From NCBI RefSeq assembly GCF_009870125.1, contig NC_046681.1, positions 9,685,001 to 9,749,000 of the forward strand: a stretch of DNA of 64,000 nucleotides. Reading direction: 5' to 3'. The stretch comes from Drosophila pseudoobscura. Its lineage: Eukaryota; Arthropoda; Insecta; Diptera; Drosophilidae. The notes beneath the pieces are model-generated. The model did not search any database. It had not been told where the DNA came from and was given only the letters and a program-made list of their open reading frames with translations. Both the position numbers and the translations under genes were made by a program. Below, piece by piece: positions 1 through 10,995 of this stretch (its first letter is position 1; each line of letters begins with the position of its first letter).

Positions 1-354
1 CTTAACAAGAAAAGATACAATTTTAAACAATATATTCTCTAAATTTCTCACTCTCTTAAGGGGTGGAGGGGGGAGGGAAAGACCACAGCAACCGACAAGA
101 AAACTTTAACAATTTTAAGCAAAATTCTAACCGACTCTGTCTCTTTCTATATATCTCTGTCTGTCTCTCTCTATATCTCTCTATGTCTCTCTCTCCGTCT
201 CTGTCTGTTTTTGGCCAAATTGTCAGCCTTAATTATTGGCCACAAAAACCCCAAAAAGAAGAGCCAGTGAGCCAGAGAGCCAGAAAGAGAGATGCTTAAG
301 ACCAAGCATGTCAATTGTTTGACATTAAAATACGCAGAGAAAGACAGCTCTGGC

Positions 355-414
355 AGAGACGGAGAGACAGAGAGACGGAGAGACAGAGAGACGGAGAGAC
401 AGAGAGAGAGAGAG
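355..414. repeat. GA-rich 16-bp tandem repeat
   Basis: About three copies of the 16-mer GAGACGGAGAGACAGA run head to tail and decay into plain GA dinucleotides. It gives misleading open frames rich in Arg/Glu on one strand and Ser/Leu on the other. Confidence 0.8.
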
Positions 415-2338
415 GAGCAGAAAACTCTAAACAAAAAGCCAAAATTGAATTCCAAAGAATGGAGTGTGGAATAAGGGAACGGCTGGGGGGCAAGGAGAGA
501 CGGGACTAAATACCGCAAATAAAATAAATTAAATAAGAAAACTACCGCTGTCAAAAGGCTTAACATTTCACTTAAAAACAAAAAACAAACTACCCAAAAA
601 CCAAAATAATAAAAAAAGGAGAAGGCCCAAGAAATATCTTGAGAGTCGGCTGCTGCTGTTGATGTTGCCCCTGTGCCTCCGCCGGTATCTCCATCACCGT
701 GTGGCAAAGTCTTTTGCTGGCGTTTTCGGTTTCGACTCGAACAACAATTTCCAAGAAAATTAAAACATGTAAAGACATATCTTTTCATCTGACAAACATG
801 GAGCCAACAGAGAGAGAGAGGGAGAGAGAGAGAGGGAGAGAGAGAGAGACATGCACATGTAAATATGTATAAATATATATGTATTGCCTGTAGTTCCTAC
901 ATTTAACTCTTTTTTTGTTTTGTTTTTTGAATTAAACACAACTCGCAAGTAACTTTAAGCTCAAAGGAAAATTACACGAATGCCTGAAATCTCATAAATA
1001 CTTCAATCAAGTATGTCCAAAAATAAGTAAAGATATTTAGGCACAAATGAAGGGCGCGGGGCAGGCGGGCAGACACCGAAAAATTCTACCTTATACTCCA
1101 GAAAGGCGACAACTTGCAAGGCGACGGACTTGGACGTGGAATTGGACGTGCAGATCCAGCAACAACAACAAAAAATGCTGCCGTCTGGCATCTTATGTTT
1201 TTAATACCCTAAGAAGATGGTATAGGATGGGCCTGATAATTTAAAGGTATGTATGGTAGAATAAACTGTATATAAAATATATTTTAGATCACTATTAATA
1301 GTAGAAAATATATATATATTTTAGAGTCTTTGAAAAGGTAATAAAAATAATATTCACATATTAAAATATTGTTGAAAAAAATTAATAACCCACACACAAA
1401 AATCACCAACGATATCAATAATTTATGTGGAAGATTCGTAGAATAAAGGGCACAACCTGTAGTCGTATGGCAGTAAAAAGAGGGCACAAAGGGCATCCCG
1501 TAGTCGCATTGCAGTAACAAGAAAAAAGTTCGACGGAAAACAGAAACAACGCTGCCATGAAGAGTCCCGTTGGTTGATTCTTTTGCATCACACGAGCGTC
1601 GACTTTTGCATTTGCCGAGAGCGAGAGTCGTGGGCGCATTATCGGTGGTTGTTGCCGAGAGCGAGACAGAGTGCCATAGAAGGAATTGCTGAAAGAGAGC
1701 GCTAGAAGGAGTTGCTGGAAGAGAGAGAGCGATTGCGGGAGAGTGTGGTGGGCATTGCGTGAGAGCGCAGCAATGCTGGTAGATCAAATGAAGATCAGAT
1801 CAAGAGATAAGAAAATTGAGAGAAGCAGCAGCGCTGCCTTGGCCGCAAGACGAACAAAATGCAGGAAGGAAGGAGCATGAATTTATAATTTACATTTATA
1901 GGCATATAAAATTATTAAAAATCTCATTTGTAACAGATTTTCCAAAATATCGGTTTCCCGCAGTCAAGCTCTGACTTTAGCTCGCGTTCTAATAATACTA
2001 TCGGTTAGCCTTCATAGAAGCCATGCTTCGAAAACAAATCTTCCTTTTTTTTTCAAGGGTATCAAACACTCGATTCCCCTTTGCCAGGGTGCTTTTTTGT
2101 TGCCTTCTTCTTTTATTTTGACTTGAGCCAAGTCAAGTTGTGCCCCATACTCTCGGAGAAACATTTTCTGTGTATATTGAAGTATGTATCTTGTCATGAC
2201 ATAAGAAATTGACTCCACTTGAAATCGAAAAAGGAGTGCAACAGCAACAGCCAAGACAGCGGCAACAACAGCAAATGAAATTAAAAAGTAAATGCAGCCA
2301 TAAATGCAGCAGAACCAGAAGACAACCAAAGATGTTGG

Positions 2339-2440
2339 AGGAGGAGATGGAGTAGGGGGAGGAGGAGGAGGAGGAGGAGAAACTTGAAGAAGAAGTCCAA
2401 GTCCAAGTCCAAGTGGAAGTCGAAGTCGAAGTCGAAGAGC
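2339..2440. repeat. GGA trinucleotide and AAGTCC/AAGTCG hexamer tract
   Basis: A GGA-rich run is followed by hexamer repeats AAGTCC (three) and AAGTCG (three), all imperfect. A related CATCCACAT run follows at about 2489-2530. No gene is associated. Confidence 0.75.
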
Positions 2441-5118
2441 GGAGCAAATGAAGTGCCTGGCCCCGAATTGTAAAGACCCTGGCGGCAACATCCACATCCA
2501 CATTCACATCAACATCCACATCAACAGCAACATCCGAATCGGCAGCAATACAGCATATAAAAGTTGCTTTTGATTTGATTCCTGGAGTTGGGGGCAAGTC
2601 AACAGAGCTCTGGAGTGAGAGAGAGAGACAGGGAGAGATGTGCTTTTGGAGTTTTAAGTAAAGGGTAGGCACCTTTTAATGGGGTATTTTTGATCATCTT
2701 TATAGCTTAACCTTTCCTTAAAGTTGACTGGCGGTTAAATGTTGTTTTTTGATCAAGAAATTCGCCAATTTATGCCTCAAGTCGATATCTTGCAACACTG
2801 CCACGAATCAGTGCACAAACAGTGCGCGAAAAATGAACAAAAACCTCTTCAAAAGCGCAAAACTGCAGCAACAAAAAATGTTAAAAATGTTGATTTCCAT
2901 TAAATTAAATAATAAGAATTTATAGAAATTTCTGTAACAGGTTTTTATTACAATACCAAATAAAGAAGGTCTTCTAGAATTTCCTAGAACTGGAAATGGA
3001 ATTGGAAATGCACTAAAATTTGATGCATAAAATTCTATAATTAAGTTTTAAATTTTCCACAATTTTTTTTATACATGAAATAAAAGTTTGTCACGATTTC
3101 CAAACCAATATTAGAGAAGATCACCCATTTCCAAGTGGAAATTTTTAAAGTTTTTATTTCGAAATATTAAAGAAACTTCCCTCGCTACAATCCCTGCTTG
3201 AAGCTTTATTGGGAGCATCTTCCTTATCCTTTATTTCTTGAAAGATATCGTGCATATATATATGTTTTGGCACTCGCCCCTAGACTGGGACTGGGACTGG
3301 TACTGGGAGCAGCATTTATTGTTTTCGGGGCCAATCCCTTTTGTGTGTGTGTGTGTGTGTGTTTGTTGCCTCCTGTGTTACCTTTTTACCCTCCACTCCG
3401 TTTGTGTTCTTTTTGTTTACTGAATTTTTCGTTGTCTTCGCTCGAAGACAAAAACCCACATGTGAGCATTTAATTTCAACAACTGTCGCCTCCTGAACCT
3501 GAAGCCCAAAACCAAAGGCGGGAATACCAATGCCCCGAGACCCAGGCAGCATCTCTCCAGAGCTCTCTATATACATTCTGTTCTGCCCCCCTCCGCCATG
3601 GTATGGTTCCATGGTTCCATGGTTCTTCCAGCAGCATCTCAGAGGCAATGGCAGTGGCACTGGCAGTGGCAGGCAGCGTCGCCTGACACCAACGGCCCTC
3701 ATGTTGGACACTAAACAGCGGGCGCTGCCAAATGACAACCAAACTACATGAAGAAGTACAACAGCAACAACACGGGGACAAGTAACAGTGGGAGCCGCAT
3801 TAATATGGCCAAGGTAAAGGGTATTTAAAAGCATCCACCACAGGCACAGAACGGGGCCAGAACCGGGCCCCGGTTACTCGGTACCAGGGGACGAGCTGCA
3901 GAGGCCAGACATGAGAATAAGAGTCACAAAGACAAATGTATCTGTACAGTGGTAAAGAGTCCATCGAAATTTGAAATATATAATGAAGATGGAACATACG
4001 AAAATATATTTTTGAGGGGAAAATGTCTTCATTTTCAATATTCGATTATTTGTAGCTTACAAAAATCTTTTCTTTGGGCTTGACGGCTTGCAAAAAAGCA
4101 CTTCCAAAAGTCTACCATCGAAATCTATGGACTGTACTCATCCCCATATTATACCTTGTCCTTGGATGTACACTGTCCAGTGGCTGCCTCTCTGTCCACT
4201 CCGCTTTCAGTCAACTCTTTGAACTCCAAAAAGTGCCTACTAATTTTCATAATTATGCACTGGCTTTCTTGAACCACTGTGCACACTGGGGCGTTGTTTT
4301 GGCTTCGTATTCTTAGGCTCCCTTGGCTGCTGTTGCTGTCGTGTGTGTGTGTGTGTGTGTGTGGATTTTTTTTTGTGAACAGGTAGTTTTCCTCTTATTT
4401 GGGTTTTTGGCCCGAACGAAACGAAAGGAAAGTAAAAGCCAGAGAGGAGCCCACAAAAAACGAATGAAAATTAAAACAGTCTTAAAGAACATGACAGGCA
4501 ACCCTGAAATTAGTTGACAAGGATGGAAAAGGAGGCACAACCAGAAATGAAGACCGACTGACTGAAGACTGAAACACACACATCCCGACATCGTGCTGGG
4601 TTTTCGGTATCCAGGGTTCTGTTCTGTGGCCGAAGATTTACATAATGTGTGCGTTGCGTCGTGCGGGAATTTCATTAATGAAAGAATTATGAGAGGTTAC
4701 ATAATGAGGCCCCCGTCTGGCCTGTCCGATGGCTCAGATAAACTTCAGTTCTTACCACCGCGCCGGTTCTATGTTTGTTTTTTCTGTGACGCTGCTGCAG
4801 GAGGGATTGTCCATTCAATCCTACCTTTGACCCTCTGCCATTGACCAGGCCATCATCATTTGTGTCTCCATTGTGTTGAGCAACAAATTAACAAAGTTTC
4901 CAGAGAAATACGTAGTTGCGGGGCCGGTCAGGCCAGCCCTTGTTTCCTTTGAACAAAAATATTCCCTGCTGTTGTACGAAATTTCCCCTAAGCGAAGGGA
5001 CCTTTTTCCCGAGTTATCGCTGTATTTTACTGTGAAATTAATACAAATTACGAAAAGAAATAGTCTGCGAAGACGATCGAAAATCTGTGAAATGTCTTAA
5101 AAAAATTCCTTAATTGGC

Positions 5119-5290
5119 GAATTCAACCGATTCTGTTAACCGATTCACGTCTAATTGATAACCAATTTACAACCGAATCCTAACCGTTTGACAACCGATT
5201 TAGATTAAATTTTTAATCGATTCACAACTTTTTGATAACCAATTGATAAATTATTTACATATAACCGATTCAGTCATTACCGACTGATGC
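5119..5290. repeat. Array of AACCGATT-like words
   Basis: About ten copies of a word close to AACCGATT (variants AACCAATT, AACCGAAT, AATCGATT, TACCGACT) are spaced irregularly by 10-25 bp over some 170 bp. The array ends about 450 bp upstream of the mucin TATA box. It could be a homotypic factor-binding cluster or decayed simple sequence; no factor is assigned. Confidence 0.6.
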
Positions 5291-5433
5291 TAAGACATTG
5301 CATAGAAAACTCTACAAAAAAAACAATTAAAATTATGCAAGATTCTGACCGCTTTATCTTCTGTCTGAAGACATACATATGTACATTGTAGGGCAATTGT
5401 CTGGGAATAAAAAATTAATAAACAATATAATTT

Positions 5434-5646
5434 TGATAAGAGATATATGTATGTACGATACATAATACACGTGCTATACAGTTATAAATAGACAGCAGAC
5501 GGTTGTTTGACAAGAAACGGAAGTTCGGTTTGCTTTCAGTCTAGTCCCTTCTGGAGAGTAAATTTCATAGACATTTGTGATGTGATAAGACCGGCCGTGG
5601 CAACGGCAGCGATATCTTGTGAGATCTTGTTCTATATCTGTGATAA
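5434..5646. promoter_or_regulatory. Three GATA-type sites upstream of the mucin
   Basis: TGATAAG is present at 5434-5440 and 5583-5589, and TGATAA at 5641-5646, within about 300 bp upstream of the mucin TATA box. GATA factors (serpent, GATAe) are established regulators of Drosophila midgut genes, so the cluster fits gut expression of a peritrophin-like mucin. Such short motifs also occur by chance. Confidence 0.4.
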
Positions 5647-5735
5647 CTATGGGGCAAAATTTTGTTTGCTACTTTACTAATGAGTGAATGTACCCAAATC
5701 AATTTAATTTTTGGCAAATTGATATTTTTGCATCG

Positions 5736-5743
5736 TATAAATA
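5736..5743 (+). promoter_or_regulatory. TATA box of the mucin gene
   Basis: TATAAATA lies about 33 bp upstream of an initiator-like GATCACAGT around 5765-5773. That places the start of transcription near 5769 and leaves a 5' leader of roughly 65 nt before the ATG at 5834. The spacing is right for a strong TATA promoter. Confidence 0.75.
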
Positions 5744-5833
5744 GTGGACGGAGGTGCTAGCAATGATCACAGTGTACCTCGATCTACCTTCAACCGCAAC
5801 TGGGAATCGTGAACAGTGAAACCAGCAGTCAAC

Positions 5834-8511
5834 ATGCGGAACATTTATGGTATACGGTCTCCACAGTGTAAAGAGCATCAGGAGGACAGAAAAGTAATAA
5901 AAAGCCTTTCGTTTTTGCAGCCTTAACTCTGCTGCTTGTTGCAGTAATTGCAAGCAGCGCCAGCGGCGCCAGTGTGGAAAGGATATACGGTCAAGACGTC
6001 TCCGCAAACGCAGTGGCATTCGGCCGGAATGCGAGGGATGCCTCCGCCCCATGCCAAGCGACAACTCCGCCACCCTGTGCAGCAGCGACGACAACGCCGC
6101 CACCCGTAGTAACAGAGCCGCCATGTTCTGGAGAGGATGAAACCACGACAACCACCACTACAACAACTACCACAACACCCAAGACAACTACAAGCACTAC
6201 GACAACCACTACAACAACAACCACGACAACTACAACCACTACAACAACAACCACTTGCTCGCCATCAACCACCACTACAACAACTACCACAACAACCACG
6301 ACCACTACGACAACCACCACGACAACAACAACTACGACAACAACAACGACGACAACAACAACCACGACAACAACCACTACTACGACAACCACCACTACTA
6401 CAACCACACCAACAACGACAACTACAACTACTTGCTCGACAACAACAACCACGACGACAACCACTACAACAACAACCACGACTACAACAACCACGACTAC
6501 AACAACAACGACAACAACGACAACAACCACGACAACGACAACAACCACGACGACAACCACCACTACTACAACCACACCAACAACGACAACTACAACCACT
6601 TGCTCGACAACAACAACCACGACGACAACCACTACAACAACAACCACGACTACAACAACCACGACTACAACAACCACGACAACAACAACCACGACAACGA
6701 CAACAACCACGACGACAACCACCACTACTACAACCACACCAACAACGACAACTACAACTACTTGCTCGACAACAACAACCACGACGACAACCACTACAAC
6801 TACAACAACCACGACTACAACAACCACGACAACAACAACCACGACAACGACCACGACGACAACCACCACTACTACAACCACACCAACAACGACAACTACA
6901 ACTACTTGCTCGACAACAACAACCACGACGACAACCACTACAACAACAACCACTACAACAACAACCACGACTACAACAACCACGACTACAACAACCACGA
7001 CAACAACAACCACGACAACGACAACAACCACGACGACAACCACCACTACTACCACAACACCAACAACGACAACTACAACCACTTGCTCGACAACAACAAC
7101 CACGACGACAACCACTACAACTACAACAACCACGACTACAACAACCACGACAACAACAACCACGACAACGACCACGACGACAACCACCACTACTACAACC
7201 ACACCAACAACGACAACTACAACTACTTGCTCGACAACAACAACCACGACGACAACCACTACAACAACAACCACTACAACAACAACCACGACTACAACAA
7301 CCACGACAACAACAACCACGACAACGACAACAACCACGACGACAACCACCACTACTACCACAACACCAACAACGACAACTACAACCACTTGCTCGACAAC
7401 AACAACCACGACGACAACCACTACAACTACAACAACCACGACTACAACAACTACGACAACAACAACGACGACAACCACCACTACTACAACCACCACTACT
7501 ACAACCACCACTACTACAACCACACCAACAACGACAACTACAACTACTTGCTCGACAACAACAACCACGACGACAACCACTACAACAACAACCACGACTA
7601 CAACAACCACGACTACAACCACCACTACTACAACCACCACTACTACAACCACACCAACAACGACAACTACAACTACTTGCTCGACAACAACAACCACGAC
7701 GACAACCACTACAACAACAACCACGACTACAACAACCACGACAACAACAACCACGACAACAACCACTACTACAACGACTTGCGCGCCATCAACCACCACT
7801 ACAACAACAACCACCTCAACAACAACCAAGACAACAACAACCACTACTACAACCACACCAACAACGACAACTACAACTACTTGCTCGACAACAACAACCA
7901 CGACGACAACCACGACAACAACAACCACGACAACAACCACTACTACAACGACTTGCGCGCCATCAACCACCACTACAACAACAACCACCTCAACAACAAC
8001 CAAGACAACAACAACCACTACTACAACCACACCAACAACGACAACTACAACTACTTGCTCGACAACAACAACCACGACGACAACCACGACAACAACAACC
8101 ACGACAACAACCACTACTACAACGACTTGCGCGCCAGAACCAGCCACTACACCAGCAACCACTTGCGAGACCACAACTGCTGCAGGCTGTGCGGGTGCCT
8201 CTGCCTCTGCCTCAAAGGTCGTCGCATCGTCCCAATCCAACCGTAATCCCATTCGCCGACCCAACGCCAGACCTCTCTGGGAAGTGGCCGCTTATCAGCA
8301 GTCGGCGGGCACCAATTCGCTTGACAAAGCACTTCAGGTGTCCTGCGCCGGAAAACCCGATGGCTTCCTCATGGCATCGCCGGCACGCTGCAACGACTAT
8401 TACATCTGCCGTCACCAACGCGCCCTGAAGGTCAGCTGCGGTGACAAATACTTCAATGCACTGAAGGGCATCTGTGATCTGCCCGAGAACACAAGCTGTG
8501 TTCAATCCTAA
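5834..8511 (+). CDS. Secreted threonine-rich mucin with chitin-binding domain (peritrophin-like)
   Basis: The two-exon model is 5834-5849 and 5921-8511, 868 aa. Exon 1 holds only five codons plus one base; the 71-bp intron (GTATAC...TTGCAG) splits an Ala codon. Joining restores a signal peptide: MRNIYALTLLLVAVIASSA, with cleavage probably near residues 20-23. Residues from about 80 to 745 are almost pure Thr, broken by Pro and single Cys residues; eleven Pro-Thr(7)-Cys-Ser modules recur at 129-204 bp intervals, all multiples of three. The tail carries a type-2 chitin-binding domain (CBM14) with six Cys at 814, 829, 835, 845, 857 and 865. Family knowledge: such proteins are heavily O-glycosylated and bind chitin in peritrophic matrix, cuticle or secretions. 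A salivary-glue-like role is an alternative, as glue genes share the tiny first exon. Array length may differ between individuals or be mis-assembled. Confidence 0.9.
6141..8136 (+). repeat. Coding ACN (Thr) repeat array of the mucin
   Basis: About 2 kb of ACA/ACC/ACG/ACT codons form a higher-order repeat. TGCTCG landmarks fall at 6433, 6601, 6763, 6907, 7084, 7228, 7390, 7549, 7678, 7882 and 8056. The last part is a 174-bp tandem duplication (7780-7953 and 7954-8127) whose two copies look identical. Because ACN repeats contain no stops in several frames, long Val-rich, Gln/Pro/Arg-rich and Asn/His/Asp-rich shadow frames also appear. Confidence 0.9.
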
Positions 8512-10559
8512 GTGAACACCAAACCGAAGACGAAACCGACACTCAAAACGCAACAATGCGCAAAATTGGACGACAAACTTTGAATGGAAAATTAATATAT
8601 GTAAAACTGTATATTTCTATATAAAAACAGCAACTGCTTATAAAGGGCTTATGAATTTAAATATATATTTTGTTTTATTTCAATTGCCGCCGCGTCATGC
8701 AGCAGGCCACATCGGTCGGTCGTTTAGTGGTTCTGGATGTGTCATTAATATGACTATTTTTCGCTAAGTTCCAAAAATCCACTCTTTAATCTAGGATTTT
8801 CGTGGATTTGTTGAGATTCGCACGACAAACTGGCAAGAAGGAAAAATCTCACATGCTTCTGACCAATTTGCGGATACGAGAAATGGGAGACTGAAACCGA
8901 AACCGAAACCGAAACCGAAACTGTTGCCAATTTCAAATCGCAATACGCACCTGTCACATAAATCACCGTCCAAATGTGATTTATTAGGTATTCATATTAG
9001 TTGCGAGTCGGAAGCAATGGAATGGAATGGCATGGTATGGAATGGAGAGCTACTTTGACTCCTGAGGGGCTACACGCTAATACATAATATGTATCTGTAA
9101 AACACATGTAATGCTCTCGCATCTATGAGATACATTGTGTTTGGTGTCTTGCCAAAAAGTCTCCCGCCAGCTGCTGCTCCACCAAGCAATCTCCTTCACG
9201 CCCCTCCATATTTTGTGTGTGTAAAATATTGAAATTGAGTGCAAACTACTTTGAACTTGTTTTCTTTGTTATTTTTTCGTTGGCTGCAGATACAGATACA
9301 GAGCAGCCAGCACCCAGCACCCAGAGCCACCTAGCAGATACATTATTAAAATGATATAAAGTAGCCGAGACTTGAACGAAGGGAGCGGGAGAGGGAGCGG
9401 TGGTTGTAGCGGCGGGTGTCTGCAGCTTGCATGCGAATTGGCAATGAACTCGTGCAAAGTTATGGCCCCAAAGTATCTGCTGGATACGTGTACGTGTGTG
9501 TTTGTGTGTCCAGAGGCTGCTGTGTGTAGTATCTTACGAATAGCCCAACTTAAGTTTCGGTAATCATGTGAGAATGTTTCCGAATGGAGTGGACTGAACG
9601 GTATGAATGAATGAAATATTCGTGTAATCTGCTATAGCATAGGGTGCTTGTATCTCTCAGATATTTTATCTAATGTGAGAGGCTATGAGTGCAAAAGATA
9701 TCTTTCAGTGTTGTGTGAAAAAAGGTGAGAAACGTTTTGGATTAATCTAATCAAAGTTAAGCGAAACTTTGCTTTGCATCTTTGAGATATTTTATCTAGA
9801 GATGGCTAGAGATTTATCTAGAAAGAGTCAGATATTTGTCATCTTTGATATTTATTCAATATATAATGGAAAATATGACATTCGCAATGTTTTTGTGCCT
9901 ATCCATCCATCAGATACTTTTGGAATATAAAAGTATCTAAACAACACATATAAAACCACACAAATGATGCACACATATGCCATAAGACCCCAAGTTTATG
10001 GCCGGGAATGCAATTAGAGTTTCCACCCCTTCGAAAAAATTGACATAAAATTTACGATATCTGCAGAAATGGTGGAGTAATAAAACATCATCCGAACGTC
10101 CATCTGTTAGGAGGTACTTGCTCGCATCTAAACTATCTAAATAGATATATAAAGTATCTGTGGTGTGTGTGTGTGTGTATAAAGAAAAGATACATGCTCG
10201 ACGCGAACCCAAGGAGCTACAAATTTTAATTACGACTCTCCTGCATTCCACTCAATCATTCCACCGGTCCGTCCTACTGCTCCTTTACAACAATTCCCCC
10301 ACTGCTGTTTCTAAGCATAAAAACCAGTCTCAAATGCGTTTTCTTCTATTTTTTTTTTGGGTATATTATGCAAAAGATACAAAGCACATATACATAGATA
10401 CACACTTCTATGAGTGGACCAAGAGGCACGATAGATGGAGGAACTCTTCTGCTGGGACGACGCTCTTAACTTTTATTGGCGAGCCTTAAAGCAAATTTGT
10501 CTGGGCCATTTCGGTGGCTTTCGGGCCATCGTCTTACTAGGGTATACCCTTTCTACGGG
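8512..10559. other. Mucin 3' flank and non-coding stretch
   Basis: The first 150 bp is the likely 3' UTR; no perfect AATAAA was seen near the stop, only AT-rich variants around 8590-8625. Beyond that lie a CCGAAA hexamer run (about 8895-8922), a GGAATG-like run (about 9015-9048) and several AGATATTTTATCTA-like words (9657-9830). No coding exon was recognised. Confidence 0.5.
8895..8922. repeat. CCGAAA hexanucleotide repeat
   Basis: Four to five uninterrupted copies of CCGAAA sit in otherwise unremarkable sequence. Confidence 0.85.
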
Positions 10560-10995
10560 GTCTGAGGTATTGTACAGCGAGGGAAACATACTAGCGAGTA
10601 GGGCCGACAGCGAGTATAACATACAGTGAGTATATCTTGTAAATTATTGAAAAGCAACGAGTACATAATATTGCAACTGCCATGTAAGGTACACATCAGG
10701 TAACGAGTACACCGCATCACAATGTTTAATAGCGAGTTCATAGCTTAGCAAGTTTATCATGGAACGAGTAAAAACTATAACGAGTAAACTGCGTTCGTAT
10801 AATTTGTATAAGTAATATATGTATCAATAAATGAGTATATGATACAGTAAGTACAGCGAGCATCTTGAATAGCGATTAAATGAAGCAACGAGTATATTAA
10901 AAATATTAAAAGTACATCATTTATCGAGTAAATCTTTTATCGAGTACATCATACAGAGAATATAATATATAACGAGTATATAATACAGCGGGAAC
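10560..10995. repeat. Dispersed array of CGAGTA words
   Basis: About fifteen copies of ACGAGTA or close variants (GCGAGTA, TCGAGTA, GTGAGTA, GCGAGCA) are scattered over about 430 bp with irregular spacing. Intervening sequence is AT-rich and not otherwise repetitive. The array begins next to a TAGGGTATACCCT palindrome at about 10540. It is not a regular tandem repeat. Confidence 0.65.

Larger units (their letters stand above)
1..5110. other. Non-coding stretch with purine and CA/GT microsatellites
   Basis: No convincing coding exon is visible here. The open frames are short and made of low-complexity translation. Simple repeats dominate: GA-rich tracts near 355-414 and 807-850, GGA and AAGTCC/AAGTCG hexamers at about 2339-2440, GT runs near 3341-3363 and 4337-4362. 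An imperfect internal duplication lies at about 1440-1760. This is likely intergenic or intronic DNA. Confidence 0.6.

Noticed and set aside
1284..1787. 167-codon minus-strand frame
   Set aside because: Composition is biased, it ends in AT-rich low-complexity translation, and no family or splice context was recognised.
5991..8264. 757-codon Val-rich open frame on the minus strand, and two long Gln/Pro/Arg- and Asn/His/Asp-rich frames on the plus strand
   Set aside because: They are shadows of the ACN repeat, which lacks stops in several frames. Only the Thr frame has a signal peptide, intron logic and a chitin-binding domain.
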